Positions 18,646 through 24,665 of a stretch of DNA of 25,507 nt are shown here, in pieces. A program made the position numbers and the translations under genes. Origin of the DNA: a virus. Numbering within the stretch: the stretch's first letter is position 1; each line of letters opens with the position of its first letter. The notes under the pieces are model-generated. The model was not told where the DNA came from and did not search any database. It saw only the letters and a program-made list of their open reading frames with translations. The stretch is taken from positions 1 through 25,507 of IMG/VR virus record IMGVR_UViG_3300044639_003410; one strand, given 5' to 3'.

Positions 18646-20177
18646 TATGCTAAAACTGTTTCGGTTCCAATATTGGCAAGTGTCTCAATCTTACCTCTAA
18701 TCTCAGATAATGTAATCTGATTATAGAATTTTCCATCTTCGTAAATTACCTGTAAGATTCCTTCTTTCTCTTGGTCGAGTGTGCATTGAACACCTACTGA
18801 GTGGTCTCCATCTTCTGTTTCGTGAACCGAGATAAGTCCTTTCAATGACTTCTTAGTTCCGTCATCTGAGATTGGATCTTTGAATATGTCGTAGTTCACG
18901 CCGTTTGCTTGAAACCAAGCACCTTTAGCAGCGAAACCAAAAGTATCACGTGTGTTGTATTGGTAAGTATAGCTTCCCACTCCCAGAACAATATTTGTAG
19001 TGGCAAATCCTTTAGCAGCCAATCTATCGTAGATCTCTACTTGACGGTCAGTCGTGATAGAGTCGCCGTAGATAGCTCCAATATGTGGATCTAAGACTTT
19101 GTACCCTTGTGCGTTGATAGTTCCTCCAAAGATGTCCCATAAGCACTCAATCAATCCTTTCGTGTAGAACTCTGGATAGAAAGCTCTGTTCTCATTATCG
19201 GTCAACTCAGTTCTTCCGTGTCCACAGATAATCTCTACTGGGTCTCCAGAGTCGGGACGAATAACTAACTTACCATCACGAGATAAGATTTGGTCTTTCA
19301 GGTCGAAACAGTATCCACCTTCACTTGGTTTCGCAACTTTTGTGATGTCGAAAGTATCCATTACTACTGATAAGATACCTTTGTCGAACTTGTTCATCCA
19401 ATCAATCAACATTTGTTTTTCACCAACCGTGAAGATTTTTGTTGTTGATACAGAGTGTTCAGATGCGTTTACAGAGTTGATAACAACTTCGTTCTCTGGT
19501 TCTTCATAGAAGTAACGAGCTGCTGGGATAACTACAAGTGTATCAGAACCTCTGAATGATGTAGCGTGTCCTAAGCCAGATGATACCATAGTCCAAGGAT
19601 CTAATCCTCTCGCGGAGAAATCGTGTGCTAAGAAAGGAATCAAGAAAGCGTTCGCTGGGTCTGTTTTCAAGATGTATTTCACTAAGTTTCTTTTGTATTG
19701 AAGTGCAATAGAAGCAGACGTTGCTGGTTTCCAAGCTAAAGAAGAAACAATAGTTTCTAAGAATAAAGTAAGCCATGCAAATCCTTTTACTGTGTTGATG
19801 AATGTCATGTGAGGAACATTCGTGCGAGTTTCGATACCTTCTGGTAATGACTTAACTCTTACTGGTAAGTATCCTAATTTGTGAAGAGTAATGAAATGTT
19901 CTCCGTTGTACTCCATACCTAAGTATAAAGCCATATCTTTTACAAACTTCTCTGCGACATCAACTGGTTGAGCGAAGAAGTTTTCAGTGAACTCGTCGTG
20001 AATCCAACGCCAAGTCATTTGCTGGCCGAAAGAAACAATCTTGTTGATTCCTTTAGGTGCGTGTTTTGTCGAACGTGGAATCCAAGTTCCGTATAAGAAG
20101 TCGGTTCCTTCTGCAAGCATTGCTGGGTGTCCGATTTTGTACCCGTCTGAATAGAATAATGTTGTTGGTCTAAACAT
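18645..20177 (-). CDS. nadV: Nicotinamide phosphoribosyltransferase-like enzyme (NadV; possibly Namat)
   Basis: 510 residues, the usual length of NAMPT/NadV. Conserved landmarks: SDGYKIGHPAM near the N-terminus, AHDFSARG at 184-191, FRGSDT at 208-213, SEHSV with His241, RPDSGDP at 307-313, GDSI at 371-374 and the glycine-rich LGVGSYTYQ at 398-406. NAMPT joins nicotinamide and PRPP to make NMN. In phages, close relatives act either with an adenylyltransferase (NMN to NAD+) or, as Namat, join nicotinamide to ADPR-pyrophosphate to give NAD+ directly. The Prs-like gene at the head of this unit and the absence of an adenylyltransferase in the window favour the second scheme, but sequence motifs seen by eye cannot separate them. 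Confidence 0.95.
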   Translation of the reverse strand: MFRPTTLFYSDGYKIGHPAMLAEGTDFLYGTWIPRSTKHAPKGINKIVSFGQQMTWRWIHDEFTENFFAQPVDVAEKFVKDMALYLGMEYNGEHFITLHKLGYLPVRVKSLPEGIETRTNVPHMTFINTVKGFAWLTLFLETIVSSLAWKPATSASIALQYKRNLVKYILKTDPANAFLIPFLAHDFSARGLDPWTMVSSGLGHATSFRGSDTLVVIPAARYFYEEPENEVVINSVNASEHSVSTTKIFTVGEKQMLIDWMNKFDKGILSVVMDTFDITKVAKPSEGGYCFDLKDQILSRDGKLVIRPDSGDPVEIICGHGRTELTDNENRAFYPEFYTKGLIECLWDIFGGTINAQGYKVLDPHIGAIYGDSITTDRQVEIYDRLAAKGFATTNIVLGVGSYTYQYNTRDTFGFAAKGAWFQANGVNYDIFKDPISDDGTKKSLKGLISVHETEDGDHSVGVQCTLDQEKEGILQVIYEDGKFYNQITLSEIRGKIETLANIGTETVLA

Positions 20178-20207
20178 GATTTTTTTGGTTTTTATTTTTG
20201 GTTTTTA

Positions 20208-20855
20208 TTATTCGTTACCTTCTAATATAAGAGTGAAACTTCGTCCTATATGCCATCTTATTTTATATTCGACAAATATATACTCGTCGAGAAATCCATC
20301 TTTATTATAGTGTTGGAAGTAACTAAATGTCATCCATTTAAGATTTTTGTTTACAATGGCATCTGCGATTTCTTTATACCCTATGATTTCATCAAATGCA
20401 GACTCGGAACAAGTACAACTTTCGGTCTCGTCAAATATCCTCAGTACAAAGTCGTTCTTAAGTGAGTCTGTCATATAGTAACAGAACAACGATATAGACT
20501 CCTCAGCTCTCGAATTGTCTATGTAGTCACTTATTGCTGAGGTAGATTTACCAATACCGAGTGAATCCTTCCTTCTATCTAATGCTAATGAATTGATGTT
20601 AACATTTACATCACGGTTAGTCATAAATATACCACCTTTCCTTATGTCATTTGCGATAGTTTCAATTATGGTATCATAATCACCACCATTTTTCAAATAT
20701 GAATAAGAATTTCCTTTGTGTACTTTGAAGTACTCACTCGGATTTGGTTCATCATAATATGTAGTGTCATCCTCAATATAGACAGTGTCTTGTTGTGAGA
20801 ATACAAAAAATGGTAATGATAAGATTAGTGTCAGAATTATATTTTTTACTAACAT
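20208..20855 (-). CDS. Secreted protein of unknown function (215 aa)
   Basis: Start at the ATG at 20855, which gives the clean signal peptide MLVKNIILTLILSLPFFVFS and lies two bases after the upstream stop. The mature protein starts QQDTVYIEDDTTYYDEPNP, is acidic and has two Cys (ETESCTCSESAFDE). C-terminal strands end SFTLILEGNE. No family recognised. It sits between two small genes and the NadV-like gene, so is probably expressed with the NAD+ genes; a periplasmic protein in that unit is unexpected. Confidence 0.82.
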   Translation of the reverse strand: MLVKNIILTLILSLPFFVFSQQDTVYIEDDTTYYDEPNPSEYFKVHKGNSYSYLKNGGDYDTIIETIANDIRKGGIFMTNRDVNVNINSLALDRRKDSLGIGKSTSAISDYIDNSRAEESISLFCYYMTDSLKNDFVLRIFDETESCTCSESAFDEIIGYKEIADAIVNKNLKWMTFSYFQHYNKDGFLDEYIFVEYKIRWHIGRSFTLILEGNE

Positions 20856-20857
20856 AG

Positions 20858-21079
20858 TTATAAAATCATATGAGTTACACATTCGCATTCCATTTGACGA
20901 AACATATTTTCAGACATTACATTTTTAAGGTCTGATGTTGAAAAGTAAACATCGATTTCACCGATATGTTTTTCACATTTATCAACATTCATTTGGTGTG
21001 ATGGTGCGTTTGAAAGAAATTGAATAACCGAAGTAGTTTTCATATAGTTACCTGGTTTTAGTGTTTTTTTAGATTCCAT
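20858..21079 (-). CDS. Small protein with DVYF motif (73 aa), paralogue of 23944-24210
   Basis: Start taken at the ATG at 21079 (MESKKTLKPGNYMKTTSVIQ), six bases after the membrane protein's stop; a longer frame would overlap that gene. The core GEIDVYFSTSDLKNVMSENM matches GTFDVYFTKTDIKELCSGKS in the gene at 23944-24210, making the two likely paralogues. Two nearby Cys (ECECV) near the end. Unknown function. Confidence 0.78.
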   Translation of the reverse strand: MESKKTLKPGNYMKTTSVIQFLSNAPSHQMNVDKCEKHIGEIDVYFSTSDLKNVMSENMFRQMECECVTHMIL

Positions 21080-21084
21080 ATTTT

Positions 21085-21264
21085 TTATTTTTTGAGTTCC
21101 TTTTCCATTCGGTTTGCTAACCAATCATTTTGTGATTCTTCTTCTAAGACTCCACCTAAGAAGATAAATAATATTCCTGGTAAAGATAATAAAAAAGATG
21201 GAATTGTAAGAATCATTCCAATAATTCTCATAGTCGCACCTAATATATTCATAATATTTCTCAT
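21085..21264 (-). CDS. Small membrane protein (59 aa)
   Basis: MRNIMNILGATMRIIGMILT followed by IPSFLLSLPGILFIFLGGVL, one or two hydrophobic helices, then a charged tail (EEESQNDWLANRMEKELKK). ATG overlaps the previous stop (ATGA). The length and topology resemble small phage membrane proteins such as antiholin- or exclusion-type factors, but nothing specific can be assigned. Confidence 0.8.
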   Translation of the reverse strand: MRNIMNILGATMRIIGMILTIPSFLLSLPGILFIFLGGVLEEESQNDWLANRMEKELKK

Positions 21265-21680
21265 ATTTCGTATATTCCGGTTTCGTCCGATTCGTCTAAA
21301 AAACGACCTAACTTTATCATTGTTTTACCGTGAAGGTAATGTGTAGATTCTTTATCTACGTTATCTAATTCGCCAATTGTGTACACTGTTCTGACTGTAT
21401 CGGGTATTCCTTGTCGAGCACACATATCTGAGTATTGTTTGTACATATCCTCTGCAATCTCTTTCACCTTATCAGGTTTAGTCGTACATCCTGGATGAAC
21501 ATCTTCATCCATCGATATAACAATATCTTCTTTATAAATTGAGTTTATATCATCTACAATCCTTTTGACATTTTCCTGGAAAGACTTCGGAGTTTCTGAA
21601 AGAAAATGGCAGTACTTTATCCAATCTCCTGGCATTCCATCTTTTGGACATATTTTAGTGTATATAACTCCGTATTCCAT
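21261..21680 (-). CDS. Unknown protein (139 aa) coupled to the Prs-like gene
   Basis: Begins MEYGVIYTKICPKDGMPGDW, one base overlapping the Prs stop (TAATG), and ends in an ATGA overlap with the membrane protein. It has three Cys in the first two thirds and an acidic SMDEDVHPGC segment. No family recognised. Its placement directly after the Prs-like gene makes it a candidate accessory factor in NAD+ metabolism, by context only. Confidence 0.82.
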   Translation of the reverse strand: MEYGVIYTKICPKDGMPGDWIKYCHFLSETPKSFQENVKRIVDDINSIYKEDIVISMDEDVHPGCTTKPDKVKEIAEDMYKQYSDMCARQGIPDTVRTVYTIGELDNVDKESTHYLHGKTMIKLGRFLDESDETGIYEI

Positions 21681-22489
21681 TATACCGTCTGTGGTTTATT
21701 AAGAATTGTTCCTTCTAAAAGATAAACAAGATCATAAGTTGTCAAATTGTTGAGCTCGTAATATCCGAACTTTGAGTTTGTCGTGAATATTTTGTCATAG
21801 TATTTCTCCAACTCAGGGTTAGGATTCTGAACAGTCATATGTGATACTGCTAAGTAAAGTTTACCAGCATTTCTTTCTTTCAGAAGTTTAGCCAAACCAA
21901 CAAAAGTTCCACCGAAAACACAGAGATCATCAATAACAAGAATATCTTTACCCTCAAAGTCCTCGTTTTCAATTACTTGTGTTAATTTGTGTGTTACTAA
22001 GTCTCTCGACTTACTCGCACTATATACTTCACCTTCGAACTTGATCTTGTCTGCTAGTTTGTTGATCCATTTGAACGACCCTGCGTCTGTTGACAGGATA
22101 ACTGGCTCTTGTTCCAGGTCTTTTAGAACCTGTGATATGAATGCACTATTATCCACAACTCTGGCGTTTCTCACTCCCATACCGGTAGAGTCTGAATGTG
22201 GGTGAAATATTGTTACTTTACTGAAATTACAAGAGTTTATAAAGTCAGCAACCAATTTCAATTCAAAAGATTCATTGTCTGCGAACCTACGGTCGTGTTG
22301 TTGCTGGAACATACACGGGATGAAAAGTTCTACGTCCGTGACTCCGTTGAAGTCACAAACATCTTTTAATGATTTTATGAAGAATAAATCCTCGTATGAA
22401 TTTATCCTCTCTACAATCTTTGGATTGGTGAAGTCTTGTACCTCTGCATAAATCCCACCATCGGGATATTTTTTTCTAGTATATTTCAT
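21680..22489 (-). CDS. prs: Ribose-phosphate pyrophosphokinase-like enzyme (Prs; possibly Adps)
   Basis: 269 residues from the ATG at 22489; further in-frame extension upstream would overlap the divergent gene. It is shorter than cellular Prs (about 315). Alignable motifs: FIPCMFQQQHDRRFADNESF (cellular PxxRQDKK region), HPHS (the LHAS site), STDAGSFKW (SPDAGG), KSRD at 160-163 (catalytic loop) and the PRPP/ribose-phosphate loop VIDDLCVFGGTF at 185-196. Prs transfers pyrophosphate from ATP to ribose-5-phosphate. In phage NAD+ reconstitution pathway 1, the Prs-like Adps instead acts on ADP-ribose. Compactness and the accompanying NadV-like gene are consistent with that, though unproven. First gene of a six-gene unit. 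Confidence 0.88.
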   Translation of the reverse strand: MKYTRKKYPDGGIYAEVQDFTNPKIVERINSYEDLFFIKSLKDVCDFNGVTDVELFIPCMFQQQHDRRFADNESFELKLVADFINSCNFSKVTIFHPHSDSTGMGVRNARVVDNSAFISQVLKDLEQEPVILSTDAGSFKWINKLADKIKFEGEVYSASKSRDLVTHKLTQVIENEDFEGKDILVIDDLCVFGGTFVGLAKLLKERNAGKLYLAVSHMTVQNPNPELEKYYDKIFTTNSKFGYYELNNLTTYDLVYLLEGTILNKPQTV

Positions 22490-22505
22490 ACTACTAATAT
22501 ACGGA

Positions 22506-22517
22506 TTTTTATATATA
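22506..22517 (+). promoter_or_regulatory. TTTTTATATATA element between divergent genes
   Basis: TTTTTATATATA lies 4 nt before the ATG of the tagged gene at 22522, in the 32-nt gap shared with the Prs-like gene. The same 12-mer precedes the kinase unit on the minus strand (10767-10778). Confidence 0.35.
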
Positions 22518-22521
22518 GTTG

Positions 22522-23028
22522 ATGCGATATTTAAAGATTTTCGAGAGTTTTTCTGAGAACAAAGATGTTCAGGATCTATGGAAGATAAACCCTGAAGATA
22601 ACATACACCTGGTGATATCTTGTTTAGAAGAGACCGGTCTTTACGGAGTCGCCGACTACGAGATATTCTACGCAGTGTTAGAGACTGTCGAGATGAGACG
22701 TGCACCAGGTTTGCCTTCATACGGAAGTAAACATTTTCGTGCATGTTTCGTGCAGGATACCGAAAAGTTACGTACTGATGATATCGCTGTGTCAGAGTAT
22801 ACGATGTACATCAAAAAACTTAGGAAGAAAGGTCCGAGTGAATACTTTATGCCGATTATTGAGGTTTCACTAACCGGTCTCGACGACGAACATGAGGAGC
22901 AGGTCGCCGAATTCGGTCGCATCTATGGTGAAAGATTCAGAGAGTTATTCGGTGATGTCTATAATGTAGAAGAGAGTGATTGGGACACAACAGACGGTTA
23001 TAGTATCAGACTACATATGGTTATCTAA
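22522..23028 (+). CDS. Tagged unknown protein (168 aa)
   Basis: Start at the ATG at 22522, giving MRYLKIFESFSENKD, the shared plus-strand tag; the frame is also open from a TTG three bases upstream. The body is mixed alpha/beta with acidic stretches (EVSLTGLDDEHEEQVAEFGR) and ends GYSIRLHMVI. No family recognised. The 3' end overlaps the convergent terminase-like gene by eight bases, and no terminator is visible. Confidence 0.82.
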   Translation: MRYLKIFESFSENKDVQDLWKINPEDNIHLVISCLEETGLYGVADYEIFYAVLETVEMRRAPGLPSYGSKHFRACFVQDTEKLRTDDIAVSEYTMYIKKLRKKGPSEYFMPIIEVSLTGLDDEHEEQVAEFGRIYGERFRELFGDVYNVEESDWDTTDGYSIRLHMVI

Positions 23029-23947
23029 GTATCGTCTCCAACATCTTATCTCGCCACTCCTGTGTTCCAGGAACTAATAACTCGTATTCCATAAGCCACT
23101 GTTCTGTGGTTAGTTGACTCCTTATCTCTTGTTCATGTTCAACCCAGTATGTTTTCCAGTCCCAGGTGCCAATCGCGGTCGATCCAGGATTTTTATCATT
23201 GCGTTTTCTCGCCCAGTCAAATACCGTTTCAAAATTACCTTCTCTGTCTGGAAGACCGGCAAGTACAATCTTCGTATTAGTCCTTGCGATAAGACCAGGA
23301 AACGTACCAGCTATTAAATCTAATCCATAAAATTGAATTCCGTCCACTATTAGAAGGTCCGGACTCACCAAAAGTTTAGACATATCGAAAACTCGAATTG
23401 TACACCCGTTTTCAAAACTTATAACTGCCGTAGGTTCTGGATCGTTATTTTCATTTACTTCACGAATACCAGATTGTCTATGATAAGGACAATTCTGAAT
23501 TGCCTTCATTATTTTATGTGTCGCTCCACGTACGTCCTTTGTTACAAACATTATACTTTTATCCCAGCTGTTCGCTAAATAATGTGTAACATAAGTCGCC
23601 AACACCGAAGTGGTACCTATCTGTCTGGCACAACTCAGAACATTCATCTTATTTGACTGTATCTGTCGGAGCATCTCAAATTGGTATTCACGGCTTTGTG
23701 GTAGAAGACCATTCATCATTTCAGGGAGTGTTTTGTTCCTTACTATATCTTGTAGTTCGTCATTGGTGTGGTTCAATACAATTGAAGAACTTCTTAGTCT
23801 ATAAGATTCACCAAAAATCTCAACATTGGTGTATGGTTCAACGGTGATATCTTCACCATCGTTGAGTAAATTAAGTAGCTTCATATCTCGTTCGACTGCT
23901 TTCGGGTCTTCGAGCCAGTTTCTTACAAGTTTTGTTGTCCAGTTCAT
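23021..23947 (-). CDS. Terminase-large-like ATPase with degenerate motifs
   Basis: 308 residues. Residues 85-150 match the ATPase domain of T4 gp17-type terminase: adenine-motif region REYQFEMLRQIQSNKMNVLS, P-loop region ARQIGTTS (107-114) followed by VLATYVTHYL and IMFVTKDVRGATHKIMKAI. In gp17 the P-loop reads SRQLGKTT; here the essential Lys is replaced by Thr. The Walker B position DLLIVDG (197-203) lacks the catalytic acidic partner. The C-terminal nuclease domain of terminase is absent: the protein ends after the ATPase fold. It therefore looks like a non-hydrolysing paralogue, perhaps binding terminase, portal or DNA. The start overlaps the preceding gene's stop (ATGA). Confidence 0.82.
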   Translation of the reverse strand: MNWTTKLVRNWLEDPKAVERDMKLLNLLNDGEDITVEPYTNVEIFGESYRLRSSSIVLNHTNDELQDIVRNKTLPEMMNGLLPQSREYQFEMLRQIQSNKMNVLSCARQIGTTSVLATYVTHYLANSWDKSIMFVTKDVRGATHKIMKAIQNCPYHRQSGIREVNENNDPEPTAVISFENGCTIRVFDMSKLLVSPDLLIVDGIQFYGLDLIAGTFPGLIARTNTKIVLAGLPDREGNFETVFDWARKRNDKNPGSTAIGTWDWKTYWVEHEQEIRSQLTTEQWLMEYELLVPGTQEWRDKMLETILR

Positions 23948-24210
23948 GATGGAATGTTTAACTCCTCGTAGAGTCCGTAGTATACTGGTGATCTTTTGAG
24001 TATGTTCATCATTTCTTCTGCCATATTGGCGAGTTTCATAGGATCTGGACTTAGTTCTGGTTTAGTTATACTTTTACCAGAACAAAGTTCCTTTATGTCT
24101 GTCTTAGTAAAGTATACGTCGAAAGTACCAAACTGGTCTTTGGTGTTTACATATCCTTTTTTACATATTTCTGTGAACATCGACTCGTTTATGATTATGG
24201 TATTTTCCAT
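23944..24210 (-). CDS. Small protein with DVYF motif (88 aa)
   Basis: MENTIIINESMFTEICKKGY then QFGTFDVYFTKTDIKELCSG. It shares the xDVYFxxxDxK core with the gene at 20858-21079. Its C-terminal half is helical and Met-rich (KLANMAEEMMNILKRSPVYY). Coupled by ATGA to the terminase-like gene. No function assigned. Confidence 0.8.
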   Translation of the reverse strand: MENTIIINESMFTEICKKGYVNTKDQFGTFDVYFTKTDIKELCSGKSITKPELSPDPMKLANMAEEMMNILKRSPVYYGLYEELNIPS

Positions 24211-24224
24211 TTTAGTTCTTTTTG

Positions 24225-24237
24225 TTTTTGTATATAT
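24225..24237 (+). promoter_or_regulatory. TTTTTGTATATAT element
   Basis: TTTTTGTATATAT in the divergent gap 24211-24274, similar to the tracts before the genes at 13265 and 22522, but 37 nt from the ATG at 24275 rather than 4. Confidence 0.3.
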
Positions 24238-24274
24238 CGATAGTGACTTTGTTGGTATTTGTCATATAATCATT

Positions 24275-24610
24275 ATGGGTATAGATTTTAAAAAAGATTT
24301 TAAATTCATCGCCAAACCAGATGAATATTATTTAGAATTAACTGAGGTTGTAATCGAAGGTGATTACACTGAATGGCAACCAAATGCATTTATTTATGAC
24401 GGATGGGGATTTTTCAGAGGACTTACAATGGTTTCATATAGAGGATATGATGGTGAATTACCAAGAATGGATGGTGATACTGCTAGTTTTTCAGAGTTTT
24501 ATATTTATTATAAAGATGAAATATTAAGTGAGGAAACTAAATATGTTGATTTACTTAATCTCATTAAATCTGAAGAGAGAGATTCGAAAATAGATGAAAT
24601 AATAGATTAA
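24275..24610 (+). CDS. Unknown protein (111 aa)
   Basis: Start at the ATG at 24275 (MGIDFKKDFKFIAKPDEYYL); the open frame upstream crosses the divergent gene start and is not credible. Aromatic- and acid-rich beta segments (YTEWQPNAFIYDGWGFFRGL, DTASFSEFYIYYKDE) precede a helical acidic end (SEERDSKIDEIID). It lacks the tag seen on the other complete plus-strand genes. Its own terminator follows directly. Confidence 0.82.
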   Translation: MGIDFKKDFKFIAKPDEYYLELTEVVIEGDYTEWQPNAFIYDGWGFFRGLTMVSYRGYDGELPRMDGDTASFSEFYIYYKDEILSEETKYVDLLNLIKSEERDSKIDEIID

Positions 24611-24643
24611 AAACAAAAAGAGGCTTTATGCCTCTTTTTGTTT
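24611..24643. terminator. Terminator between convergent genes
   Basis: Stem AAAAAGAGGC/GCCTCTTTTT with TTTAT loop, T-runs on both strands, serving the plus-strand gene ending at 24610 and the minus-strand gene ending at 24666. Confidence 0.9.
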
Positions 24644-24665
24644 TAGGTTATACTGTCCGGTATAC

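Noticed and set aside
21680-22744. 85-residue N-terminal extension of the Prs-like protein
   Set aside because: It is antisense to the divergent tagged gene and has an Arg/Ser-rich unfolded composition; the ATG at 22489 gives the family-like start.
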